Below, piece by piece: positions 1 to 7,109 of a stretch of DNA of 25,827 nt. Below the pieces are notes generated by a model. That model searched no databases. It was not told where the DNA came from and was given only the letters and a program-made list of their open reading frames with translations. Position numbers and translations under genes: made by a program. Every line of letters begins with the position of its first letter. The stretch's first letter is position 1. The DNA comes from Pseudomonadota bacterium. Its GTDB lineage: Bacteria > Pseudomonadota > Alphaproteobacteria > Rhizobiales > Hyphomicrobiaceae. Where the stretch lies: contig JAEZBZ010000121.1 in the NCBI GenBank assembly GCA_023412745.1, forward strand, positions 1 to 25,827, written 5' to 3'.

Positions 1-757
1 AGATGCAGCCGCCGGAAATCATCGCGTTGAGAAGGATGCGTTGCCCGACCATGTAGTAGAAGCTGGAGCCGCAATAAAAGCGCTTGAGGTCAGTCGCAAA
101 AATGCCGATCGACGCGTAACCCAGACACAGCCAGTAATCATTTGATAGCATGCAGGCCTTGGAAAATCCGGTGGTGCCGGAGGTGTACTGGAGGTTGAGG
201 AGCTGATCGCGATGGCGCTCGATGTCCGGTGCAGTCTTGCCCCGTGCTTCATCCATCATATGGCGCCAGGATCGCGTGCCGTCGGTTCTGTGGTCGCCGA
301 TGACGATAATATTTGATCGCGGCAGGCTGACCTTCTCGAGCCCGCCAATGTGGGACAGGAACTCCTCTTCCAGCACCATGAACGAGGCGTCCGAGGTTTG
401 TAGGACGTACTCGACTTCCCTGGACGTGTAAGTGGCATTCACCGGGACCATGACGGCCTGCAGCCGCGACAGAGCCAGCCAGGTGATTGGGAACTCCTCG
501 ATGTTCCACGCCATCACCGCGACATGCGCACCTTTGCCGATTCCAATATCGGCAAATGCTGCAGCGGCCGTCTCCACGGCTTCCAAAACCTCACCCCAGG
601 TTCGCGATATGCCGCTGTCTATAAAATTCCAGGCCGGAGATGAACCGTGATGGCGGGCCGTATCGGCAAGTAGATCGAAAATCGACTCGGGGAGGCGCAG
701 CGCTTCAATACGGCGGGCTAGGTCGTCCGGCTCTTCAATTCTGAAAGACGTAAACAT
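1..757 (-). CDS. Acyl-CoA synthetase / AMP-dependent ligase, N-terminal part (runs off left edge)
   Basis: Reading the minus strand from an ATG at 757 gives 252 uninterrupted codons to the window edge. About residues 188-198 carry the ATP/AMP-binding P-loop of the ANL adenylating superfamily (YTSGTTGFSK), preceded by the usual N-terminal fold with a WNIEEFP segment and a PVNATYT segment. Family knowledge: these enzymes activate a carboxylic acid to acyl-AMP and then acyl-CoA in the cytoplasm. The P-loop followed by a LSNDYW segment resembles the CaiC/long-chain branch, but the substrate cannot be told. The C-terminal catalytic lysine domain lies outside the window, so intactness is untested. 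The ribosome-binding site before 757 is weak, so the start is probable rather than certain. It is the only gene of its cluster visible here. Confidence 0.85.
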   Translation of the reverse strand, partial: MFTSFRIEEPDDLARRIEALRLPESIFDLLADTARHHGSSPAWNFIDSGISRTWGEVLEAVETAAAAFADIGIGKGAHVAVMAWNIEEFPITWLALSRLQAVMVPVNATYTSREVEYVLQTSDASFMVLEEEFLSHIGGLEKVSLPRSNIIVIGDHRTDGTRSWRHMMDEARGKTAPDIERHRDQLLNLQYTSGTTGFSKACMLSNDYWLCLGYASIGIFATDLKRFYCGSSFYYMVGQRILLNAMISGGCI

Positions 758-904
758 ATCGGTGGTCCGACAAATGTCCAATAGGAGGTCTATTGTTCGC
801 GGGTGTCCCACAACTTTTCAGAAATTCCGATAGCGCAACAACTGATATTGTCGCGCGGATCACAATATAGCAACTGCTCCGACTGCCCGAGGGCCAGGTT
901 CTGC

Positions 905-1100
905 CGCACTGGCGATGATGGCGCACAAGCGCGCGATGCAATGGCTGCCGACACGATCGACGCGCATGCCGCCAAGGGTTACTGCATGGGCGAGGAGATC
1001 GTCGCGTGTGAAGAGGCCGGGATCGCCGTCACCGTCTCCAACCGAATACATCTGGTGCGGGGACAGAAGGGCTCAAAACCCGGGACATGCTTCAAGTTGG
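905..1100 (+). pseudogene. Remnant of an IS1182-like transposase (C-terminal half)
   Basis: A plus-strand stretch reads AAKGYCMGEEIVACEEAG at about 967-1020, close to the conserved block ADKGYF.GEEILACE.AGI found in IS1182/IS5-group DDE transposases. Just upstream, GAQARDAMAADTI fits the segment that normally precedes it. Downstream the match continues in another frame from about 1039 (PNTSGAGTEGL, the usual P.TSG.KA.G.F segment). So the gene has at least one frameshift and lacks the rest of the enzyme. No terminal inverted repeats were recognised. It is a dead fragment, not a mobile element. The family name is from memory of the motif and could be off by a subgroup. Confidence 0.6.
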
Positions 1101-1477
1101 AGGCGCAGACACACATTGGAGAGAACGTCAGCGATACCCCAGGTATTCATCAACATGGAGATGAAGTGACGTCTTAGTAAGCGTTGGTCCCCGACTTCAG
1201 CAGAACGTCGTCGCCCATATGATCATAGGCTTAAGGGCATCGTTGCGTTACAAACGGGGGCAAGAAAGCGCCAAACTTCTTGCTGAGGACGGAAAGTTTA
1301 GAACGCGCTTGCAACCTCGGAAGCAGCGCTCGGGATTTGATCCGGCTCGGGCCGATCTGACTCCGAAGCTGGATGCCGCCGACAGAGAGCTGTGTCACCT
1401 AGTGGAAGCGTGGTGCCGAATGCACAGCCGACCGATAGATTGAAGGCACTGCGCTTACTCGACGTTGCAGGTGGAAC
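1101..1477. other. Gap of about 380 bp without a supportable gene
   Basis: A 74-codon open frame at 1219-1443 (plus) has no recognisable motif, a basic and repetitive composition and no clear ribosome-binding site. I do not call it a gene. The stretch follows the transposase remnant, so it may be further decayed mobile-element or flanking DNA, and it presumably holds the promoter of the channel gene that starts at 1478. Confidence 0.4.
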
Positions 1478-2128
1478 ATGCCGGAATGGTCACTGTCCTG
1501 GGCGCTTATAAGTGTCCAGCCTGCCTTGGATCTTATGGCGGCGGCAGTGTTTGCCGTAACCGGCGCTTTAGTCGCCTCGCGCAAGCAGATGGACATTGTG
1601 GGGTTTCTCTGGCTGGGGGTCGTCACCGGTGTCGGGGGGGGCACGGTTCGGGATTGGCTCATCGGAGCGCCTGTGTTCTGGGTTAGCCACCCGGCACCCG
1701 TAATTGCTTGCCTCGCTGCTTCGCTTACCGTCTACTTCACAGCTCACCACCTTTCGTCGCGCTACCGGACTATCCTCTGGCTCGATGCTGTCGGCCTAGC
1801 CCTCGTGACAATCGCTGGTACGAGTAAAGCGCTAGACGCAGGCACGGGCGCGCTCGTGGCCGTGGTGATGGGCGTGGTCACCGGCTCTGTTGGCGGCATC
1901 ATCCGCGATGTGCTCGGTCACGAGCCATCAATCATTTTGCGGCGTGAAATCTATGTCACTGCTTCTCTTGTTGGCGCAGCCGCTTTTATCGCGCTGGCTG
2001 CGGCCGGTTTGGACCGGGTGATCGCGGGTACTGCCGGAGGCCTGCTCGTGTTCGCGATCCGCGGACTGGCAATCTCATTCGGGTGGTCGCTGCCGACTCA
2101 CCGGACAACACCTGGGCCGTCTGCATGA
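1478..2128 (+). CDS. TRIC/UPF0126 family membrane channel (YicG/YadS-like)
   Basis: The 216-residue protein is almost entirely hydrophobic, with about seven transmembrane segments. It shows the internal duplication of the UPF0126/TRIC fold: GGGTVRDW at residues 53-60 and GGIIRDVL at 139-146, each after a glycine-rich helix. Family knowledge: prokaryotic TRIC proteins are trimeric cation channels of the inner membrane, and the E. coli relative YicG has been linked to glycine uptake. The physiological substrate here is unknown. The ATG at 1478 has an AGGTGG-type site a few bases upstream, and the length is normal for the family. It stands alone, with remnants and gene-free DNA on both sides, so no operon partner suggests its role. 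Confidence 0.9.
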   Translation: MPEWSLSWALISVQPALDLMAAAVFAVTGALVASRKQMDIVGFLWLGVVTGVGGGTVRDWLIGAPVFWVSHPAPVIACLAASLTVYFTAHHLSSRYRTILWLDAVGLALVTIAGTSKALDAGTGALVAVVMGVVTGSVGGIIRDVLGHEPSIILRREIYVTASLVGAAAFIALAAAGLDRVIAGTAGGLLVFAIRGLAISFGWSLPTHRTTPGPSA

Positions 2129-2727
2129 GATTCCTGCCAGAATGGCAAACCATGGGTGGCGCCCCGGCGAGTACTTAAACACTTTTCCGAGAGCCGCCGC
2201 TCCTCGGTATTGCGGTCGCGATCGACGCTTAACCTCTCATCCAATAGTCGAGCTTTGGCAGGAGCGGACGCTCGATGACGCGGCGGCCCTGGCAGGGACG
2301 ATGCAGGTCTAGCCATGGGGCAGCTGGCAACGAGATGGCCCTTCAATCGGCCGATGTCTTCTTGTTGTCGGAAAGCATGGCGCGGTTGGCTGCCGCCCAC
2401 TGTCGCGCGCGACGCACCGCGGACGCCGAACGTGCGCGACGATGAGGCCGCGCCCACCAGTTGCTCGTCGACGAAGCGGGCGCGGAACCGAACCCCGGAC
2501 CCTATCCGGGAGAGGCGGCCGGCGCAGCCGAAAGCCGAGGTCGCAAGGCCTTGAAGCGACGGCGCCCTGTCGCAATGATCGGCATCATGAGACGCCCGCA
2601 TCAGCGGAGCGAAGAAAGGGAAAGCACGACTGTCCGACAAACAGCCTTGAGCGGATTCAGGCTGCGCGAATGCGGTGCAGGTGAACGAATGGCATGATAC
2701 AGAGGGCATCAGGCCGCGCGGAGAACC
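2129..2727. other. Gap of about 600 bp without a supportable gene
   Basis: Several overlapping high-GC open frames exist on both strands, the longest 203 codons on the minus strand at 2098-2709. Their translations are rich in Arg, Ala, Pro and Ser with no family motif, which is typical of chance frames in GC-rich DNA. A short plus-strand frame around 2334-2444 looks slightly more protein-like but has no recognised relative. The last part must contain the promoter of the MgtC-like gene. No tRNA or convincing hairpin was seen. Confidence 0.45.
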
Positions 2728-3984
2728 ATGGCACAGGAAGAACTATTTATTCGGCTGGCGGTGGCACTGGCGATCGGCTTGCTGATCGGCCTGGAGCGCG
2801 GCTGGCAGACGCGCGACGAGAGCGACCATCAGCGCACGGCGGGCTTACGAACCTTTGCGTTGACCGGCCTGCTCGGTGGCATCAGTGGCCTGCTTGCGGC
2901 CGTGTCTCCCATGGTCCTTGCGGCAGCGATCGTGGCGTATACGGCTGCGCTTGTGAGCTTCAGCTATCTCGAAGCGTCTGCGGAAAAGAATTTCAGCGTT
3001 ACGGGTGTGGTGGCAGGCATCCTGACCTTCATGCTCGGCGCATATGCGGTGCTTGGGAATGAGACGGTGGCTGTGGCGGCAGCGGTCGCCATGGCTATTC
3101 TGCTGGCCCTTCGCGAGCCACTGCATTCGTGGGTGAGGACCATCACCTGGCCAGAAATCCGCAGCGTGCTGATGCTGCTGGCGATGTCGTTTCTGCTTCT
3201 GCCGATCCTGCCCAATAAGCCCGTCGATCCGTTAGGCGTCCTGAACCCTGCCGAGATCTGGCTGCTGGCGATCCTGATCGCTGCAGTCTCCTTCGCGGGC
3301 TATATCGCGGTGCGCGTGTTTGGAGAGCGCAGGGGCATTGCTGTGGCGGCGATCGCCGGAGGCCTTGCATCATCCACGGCGACAACACTTTCCTTCGCGC
3401 GGCTTGCGCGCCAGCATCCTGAAAGCACGAAAGTGCTGGCCGGGGGGATGCTGCTGGCAGGCGTCACCATGATGGCGCGCATTCTTGTACTGGTCGGCGT
3501 GATCAGGCCTGGCCTGCTGCAGGCCATTGCATGGCCGATTGTGGCGTCGATTGGTGTGATGCTGGCGGGGACAGCGTTGCTCTACTGGGGTCAGATACAA
3601 TCGTCGGGGGAAGGGCCGCAACTGCGCATAAGAAACCCGTTCGACCTGAGCGCCGTGTTGTGGCTGGTGGCTCTCCTTGCGGGGATCATGCTGGTGACGA
3701 AGGTGCTTGCCACAAACGCGGGTTCGGCGGGCGTCTATATAATGGCGGGATTGTCGGGCATCGTTGATGTAGACGCACTGACACTCTCGATGACGCGCCT
3801 TGCCGGCGTCCAGGTGCCGGTGATGGAGGCATCGACTGCCATCCTGATTGCGGCTGCCTCAAACACGGCCTCCAAAAGCGTCATCGCGGCTACAGTGGGC
3901 GGGAGCAGGCTCGGCATAGAGATCGCTGCGGTCAACGGACTTGCGATTGCCGCCCTCGTTCTAAGCCTCTGGTATGTGAATTAG
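2728..3984 (+). CDS. MgtC/SapB family protein with DUF4010 domain
   Basis: The 418-residue integral membrane protein begins with the MgtC/SapB signature: a first helix, then GLLIGLERGW at about residues 17-26 and later GLRTFALTG. The remainder is a long polytopic DUF4010 region with a second set of helices. Family knowledge: stand-alone MgtC proteins act in Mg2+ limitation and inhibit ATP synthase, while MgtC-DUF4010 fusions are widespread but uncharacterised inner-membrane proteins. The length fits the fusion form. The ATG at 2728 follows a GGAG site. No Mg2+ leader or riboswitch was recognised upstream. Together with the TRIC and VIT genes it forms a loose group of single-gene ion-transport-type loci. 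Confidence 0.9.
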   Translation: MAQEELFIRLAVALAIGLLIGLERGWQTRDESDHQRTAGLRTFALTGLLGGISGLLAAVSPMVLAAAIVAYTAALVSFSYLEASAEKNFSVTGVVAGILTFMLGAYAVLGNETVAVAAAVAMAILLALREPLHSWVRTITWPEIRSVLMLLAMSFLLLPILPNKPVDPLGVLNPAEIWLLAILIAAVSFAGYIAVRVFGERRGIAVAAIAGGLASSTATTLSFARLARQHPESTKVLAGGMLLAGVTMMARILVLVGVIRPGLLQAIAWPIVASIGVMLAGTALLYWGQIQSSGEGPQLRIRNPFDLSAVLWLVALLAGIMLVTKVLATNAGSAGVYIMAGLSGIVDVDALTLSMTRLAGVQVPVMEASTAILIAAASNTASKSVIAATVGGSRLGIEIAAVNGLAIAALVLSLWYVN

Positions 3985-4077
3985 AACCGACGGGAGCGAC
4001 AGCTACGCCGCGGCTGATCACCACCATGTGAGTAGTAGAGCCGAGCTCTCCCTGCGGCATCCCGGTCTGGATATCCG

Positions 4078-4292
4078 CTTCACGTCGTCGTATTGCGAGC
4101 TGCGAGTGGCCGTATGGGTCTCCCATCGGAGATCGTCGACGACTCTTTGCTCGATCTGGTTCTGCCGGAGCCGGAGAGCTCCGATCAAGCCGAAGAACGG
4201 CGGTTGTTCTACGTTGCCATGACGCGGGCCCGGTTGTCACTGTCATGATCGACCGGAACAACCCGCCGAATTTCGCGACCGAGCTTGGCTGA
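4078..4292 (+). pseudogene. C-terminal remnant of a UvrD/Rep-like DNA helicase
   Basis: In one plus-strand frame the DNA reads VVVL..ASGRMGLPSEIVDD, then LLDLVLPEPE and EERRLFYVAMTRAR. This is the end of a superfamily 1A helicase, with motif VI (the Arg-rich VAxTRAR block). The frame stops at about 4243, but a one-base shift continues as TVMIDRNNPPNFATELG and a stop at 4292, matching the usual C-terminal tail. So the fragment keeps only about 70 codons, contains a frameshift, and lacks motifs I-V. The leftward extent (near 4078) is approximate. There is no start codon or promoter context, so it is a non-functional relic. Confidence 0.75.
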
Positions 4293-4561
4293 GTACTTAA
4301 TGAGAAGGGTGAGCGTAATTATCAGGCCCGTTTTGAAGATGATGCTATGGGAGCGTCGACGGCTTGAAACCCATCCGCGTAGATGAGGTCATGTCGGAAC
4401 ACACGGGACATCGGCAGCCGGCTCGGTGCCCGGGACCACACGTACATCGTCATGTTCTGCCGGGCCGTGGCACGAAAAGCTGCGGAGGATGAAGAATTCA
4501 GCAAGCTGGTGCAAGATATGGAACGGAGCATCAGGAGCTGCGCCGATCGATCGTACGGAGC
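4293..4561. other. Short gap between the helicase remnant and the VIT gene
   Basis: A plus-strand frame (from about 4383, running antisense into the VIT gene) includes FCRAVARKAAEDEEFSKLVQ, which looks protein-like. It shares no motif I know and its downstream part is a shadow of the opposite gene. No terminator with a T-run was recognised. Possibly more degraded coding DNA. Confidence 0.35.
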
Positions 4562-5257
4562 CTATACGGCTCTGCCGACCAGTGAGCCGATTGCTGCCGT
4601 CGCAGCCATAGCAACGGCCCCCCAGAACACGACGCGGAGGGTTGGTTTCATCACCCCTGCACCTCCGGCGCGGGCACCGATGGCGCCGAGAGCAGCCAGC
4701 CCGAACAGACAGGCAAGCGACACAATCCACGCTATATGACTGGCGGGTGAGAGCATCGCCACCGCGAGCGGAAAACACGCGCCAGCCGCGAAAGTAGCCG
4801 CAGACGTCAGGGCCGCCTGAACCGGGCGGGCAACGGTATGCGCTGCTATGCCAAGTTCGTCACGAGCATGCGCAGCAAACGCGTCTTTCGCCATCATCTG
4901 CTCGGCGACCTTGCGGGCAAGAGCAGGTTCGACACCGCGTGCTTCATAGATCTTTGAAAGCTCGTCGAGTTCGGCTGCAGGCTGCTCGGCGAGTTCTTTG
5001 CGCTCGCGCGCCATATCGGCTTCTTCCGTGTCGGACTGCGAACTCACCGACACGTATTCGCCTGCAGCCATCGACATCGCGCCGGCGACGAGGCCGGCGA
5101 CGCCAGCGACAAGGATTTCGTTACGGGAAGGCGAGGCTGCCGCCACACCAACAATAAGACTGGCTGTTGAGATCAGCCCGTCATTGGCACCAAGCACGGC
5201 GGCACGAAGCCAGCCGATGCGTTCGATGAGGTGGGCTTCGTGATGGGTGGGACGCAT
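4562..5257 (-). CDS. VIT/CCC1 family Fe2+/Mn2+ transporter
   Basis: The 231-residue protein has the VIT (DUF125) layout. A first helix contains GANDGLIST at about residues 23-31. A second helix pair ends in AAGEYVSVSSQ. A long charged cytosolic segment rich in Glu, Asp and Met (about residues 75-135) corresponds to the metal-binding domain of plant VIT1. Three further hydrophobic helices end the protein. Family knowledge: these carriers move Fe2+ or Mn2+ out of the cytoplasm in exchange for protons. The ATG at 5257 has an excellent AAGGAGAT site 5-12 bases upstream. It is divergent from an aldehyde dehydrogenase relic that begins about 25 bases away, so little promoter space remains unless the promoter lies inside the relic. 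Confidence 0.9.
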   Translation of the reverse strand: MRPTHHEAHLIERIGWLRAAVLGANDGLISTASLIVGVAAASPSRNEILVAGVAGLVAGAMSMAAGEYVSVSSQSDTEEADMARERKELAEQPAAELDELSKIYEARGVEPALARKVAEQMMAKDAFAAHARDELGIAAHTVARPVQAALTSAATFAAGACFPLAVAMLSPASHIAWIVSLACLFGLAALGAIGARAGGAGVMKPTLRVVFWGAVAMAATAAIGSLVGRAV

Positions 5258-5281
5258 CTCAGATCTCCTTGCCGGGCGGTT

Positions 5282-5504
5282 ATGTCCGACGATGACGTTC
5301 GCGCGGATCGGGTGGCGGCCAAGCTTCGCGCGGGCATCGTATAGATCAATTGCTCGCAGCCGACGTTAACGGAGCGCCATGGGGTGGCTACGAAAAATCC
5401 GGGATCGGTCGAGAACTGGGCCGCTGGGGTTGGAAAACTACCTGGAAACCAAGCAGATCACCAAGTACGTCAGCGACGATCCGTGGGGATGGTACATCAA
5501 ATAG
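5282..5504 (+). pseudogene. C-terminal remnant of an aldehyde dehydrogenase
   Basis: Three frames pieced together give the end of an NAD(P)-dependent aldehyde dehydrogenase. The first reads RADRVAAKLRAGIV, then an in-frame TAG at 5342 where the family has Trp, then INCSQPT. A second frame gives GAPWGGYEKSGIGRELGRWG. A third gives LENYLETKQITKYVSDDPW and the natural stop at 5502-5504. This matches the C-terminal block of the betaine-aldehyde dehydrogenase group (WIN, PWGG.K.SG.GRE, YLE.K). One nonsense codon and two frameshifts in about 74 codons, with the nucleophile domain missing, show it is dead. Confidence 0.8.
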
Positions 5505-5721
5505 AGCACCTCATCGCCCATGGGCCTCGCCAGCGGCGACGATAATCACGACGGACGCACATCGCGAAGCGCAATTCGCGTGAATGCGCAAACACCTCAG
5601 TCGGTGCGCGTACTGATCTATCGTCGGCCCACCGATGGCAGATCCCCCTCACATGCAAGCCCGAGCCCGGCTATAGGCGGTTATCGCATTGTTACTTTAC
5701 GCGACAAGATTATTACGAATG
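5505..5721. other. Non-coding stretch upstream of the persulfide locus
   Basis: No supportable gene. A partial palindrome at 5569-5589 has arms ATTC and GAAT separated by four bases, flanked by GCGC on both sides. Its distance (about 240 bp) from the dioxygenase start makes a regulatory role uncertain. The AT content rises sharply after about 5685, as expected for a promoter region. Confidence 0.35.
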
Positions 5722-5752
5722 ATCGATTGCGTTTTTTTGCAAGCGATATAGT
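5722..5752 (+). promoter_or_regulatory. Inverted repeat overlapping a possible -10 box, candidate repressor operator
   Basis: Arms ATCGATTGC (5722-5730) and GCAAGCGAT (5739-5747) are inverted repeats matching at 8 of 9 positions, separated by the T-rich spacer 5731-5738. The right arm runs into TATAGT (5747-5752), a good sigma-70 -10 hexamer, though no matching -35 at 17 bp is obvious. The site lies about 75 bp before the dioxygenase start. An operator here would let the downstream ArsR-type repressor autoregulate the pair. Position and symmetry are seen; the function is inferred. Confidence 0.4.
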
Positions 5753-5826
5753 CTTAGGATCATCACAGCCTGACCTAAGGCGGCTCTTGCCCGTGCTGAT
5801 AACAACACGCGCTGAAAGGACCGCAG

Positions 5827-6708
5827 ATGCCTCAGAAACCGGAAGTCACTGGCTTCTTCGATCCGCGCACATGGTCCGTGCAGTACGTCGTCGCCGATCC
5901 GGAAACGCGAAAGTGCGCGATCATCGACCCGGTTTATGATTTCGACGAAAAATCTGGCCAGACGGCGTCCACCAATGCCGATCGGCTGCTCGCGTTCGTG
6001 AAAGAGAAAAACTACGAGGTCCAATGGATCCTCGACACGCATCCCCATGCCGACCATTTCTCGGCAGCCACCTACCTGAAGGAAAAGACCGGCGCACCGA
6101 CCGCAATCGGCGAGAAGGTGGTCGAGGTCCAGAAGCTCTGGAAGGGTTTCTATAACTGGCCGGACTTTCCTGCCGACGGCTCGCAGTGGGATCGGCTGTT
6201 CGCGCATGGCGACACGTTCAAAGTCGGCAACATTGATGCAAAGGTCATGTTCTCGCCAGGCCATACGCTGGCCTCCATCACCTACGTGATCGGCGATGCC
6301 GCCTTCGTGCACGACACGCTGTTCATGCCCGATAGCGGTACTGCGCGTGCCGACTTTCCAGGCGGCAGCGCCAAACAACTCTGGAAGTCGATCCAGGATA
6401 TTCTCACGCTGCCAGACGACACGCGCCTGTTCACCGGCCACGACTACCAGCCGGGTGGCCGCGAGCCGCTGTGGGAGTCGACCGTGGCGGAACAGAAGGC
6501 CAAGAACACCCACATCTCGAAGTACAAAACGGAAGACGAGTATGTGGCCGTGCGCGAGGCGCGCGATAAAACGCTTCCGATGCCGAAGTTGATCCTCCAT
6601 TCGCTGCAGATCAACACCAACGGCGGCCGCCTGCCCGCGCCTGAATCCAACGGCCAGCGCTATCTGAAGATCCCGTTGGATGTGCTCAAGGGAGCTTCCT
6701 GGGGTTGA
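5827..6708 (+). CDS. Sulfur (persulfide) dioxygenase-like MBL-fold hydrolase (ETHE1/Blh type)
   Basis: The 293-residue protein has the metallo-beta-lactamase signature THPHADH at residues 71-77 (His72, His74, Asp76, His77). His146 (SPGHT), Asp169 (FMPDSG) and His205 (TGHDY) complete the set. In the ETHE1/Blh group two His and one Asp bind a single Fe(II), which oxidises glutathione persulfide to sulfite. The sequence lacks the extra N-terminal DUF442 domain found in Agrobacterium/Xylella Blh, so it is the short form. The ATG at 5827 follows GAAAGGA. The stop is one base from the ATG of the ArsR-type regulator, implying one transcript. Likely role: cytoplasmic sulfide/persulfide detoxification. 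Generic glyoxalase-II-like activity is the main alternative, but the regulator partner argues for sulfur. Confidence 0.85.
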   Translation: MPQKPEVTGFFDPRTWSVQYVVADPETRKCAIIDPVYDFDEKSGQTASTNADRLLAFVKEKNYEVQWILDTHPHADHFSAATYLKEKTGAPTAIGEKVVEVQKLWKGFYNWPDFPADGSQWDRLFAHGDTFKVGNIDAKVMFSPGHTLASITYVIGDAAFVHDTLFMPDSGTARADFPGGSAKQLWKSIQDILTLPDDTRLFTGHDYQPGGREPLWESTVAEQKAKNTHISKYKTEDEYVAVREARDKTLPMPKLILHSLQINTNGGRLPAPESNGQRYLKIPLDVLKGASWG

Positions 6709-6709
6709 T

Positions 6710-7048
6710 ATGACCGAAGCCCTTTCGTGCGAGGCAGCCAACCTGAAGGCCAATGTCCACGAGGCAACGGCCTTCCTGAAGAAGCTGTCGAATCCTGACC
6801 GCCTCCTGGTCTGCTGCGCGCTGGCTGATGGCGAGCGCTCTGTACGTGAGCTGGAGGACCTATTGGGAATTCGGCAGCCCGGCCTGTCTCAGCAGCGCGC
6901 CGAGCTGCGCGACGCCGGGCTTATCGCCGGGCGCAAAGAGGGCAAGCACGTCATCTACAGCTTGGCCGAACCGCGCATCCATGTGTTCATCGCGACGATG
7001 CATAAGCTCTTTTGTAACGTGCCGGCGTACGGGAAGGCGTGCGCCTGA
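6710..7048 (+). CDS. ArsR-family repressor of BigR/SqrR type (persulfide-responsive)
   Basis: The ATG at 6710 overlaps the junction of the upstream gene (stop 6706-6708) and gives a 112-residue winged-helix protein. An in-frame ATG at 6680 would add ten residues lying inside the dioxygenase and is less likely. The recognition region reads VRELEDLLGIRQPGLSQQ. Cysteines at 36 (LLVCCALADGE) and 102 (HKLFCNV) are 66 residues apart. That is the same spacing as Cys42/Cys108 of BigR and Cys41/Cys107 of SqrR, which form a disulfide or polysulfide bridge when persulfides rise. The metal-binding ELCVCDL box of ArsR/SmtB is absent. Inference: it represses its own operon and is released by reactive sulfur. 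An extra Cys35 and Cys111 are present. Confidence 0.85.
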   Translation: MTEALSCEAANLKANVHEATAFLKKLSNPDRLLVCCALADGERSVRELEDLLGIRQPGLSQQRAELRDAGLIAGRKEGKHVIYSLAEPRIHVFIATMHKLFCNVPAYGKACA

Positions 7049-7089
7049 TCGGCGGCACACCGACGGCGCTATCCGTCACACCACGCAAT

Positions 7090-7109
7090 CGCGGGCGATC
7101 TCGCCCGCG
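7090..7109. terminator. Hairpin between convergent genes
   Basis: A perfect 8-bp stem (7090-7097 with 7102-7109, sequence CGCGGGCG/CGCCCGCG) closes a 4-base loop. It lies directly after the permease stop codon on the minus strand and 42 bp after the BigR-like gene on the plus strand. There is no T-run on either side, so it may work as a weak bidirectional or Rho-assisted terminator. Confidence 0.4.

Noticed and set aside
1219..1443. 74-codon plus-strand open frame
   Set aside because: No motif, weak start context and position next to a transposase relic. Not enough to call a gene.
2098..2709. 203-codon minus-strand open frame in the gap before the MgtC-like gene
   Set aside because: It overlaps the end of the channel gene and has no recognisable domain or ribosome-binding site. 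It is rich in Arg, Ser and Ala as expected for chance frames, though a decayed gene cannot be excluded.
4383..4739. 118-codon plus-strand open frame entering the VIT gene antisense
   Set aside because: The second half is a shadow of the VIT coding sequence. The first part looks protein-like but matches nothing I know.
5569..5589. Palindrome with ATTC and GAAT arms upstream of the persulfide operon
   Set aside because: It resembles a SqrR-type half-site pair only loosely. The spacer is four bases and the site is about 240 bp from the start, so I did not call it an operator.
5713..6753. 346-codon minus-strand open frame opposite the dioxygenase
   Set aside because: It is a shadow of the MBL-fold gene, whose metal-binding residues are all present on the plus strand.
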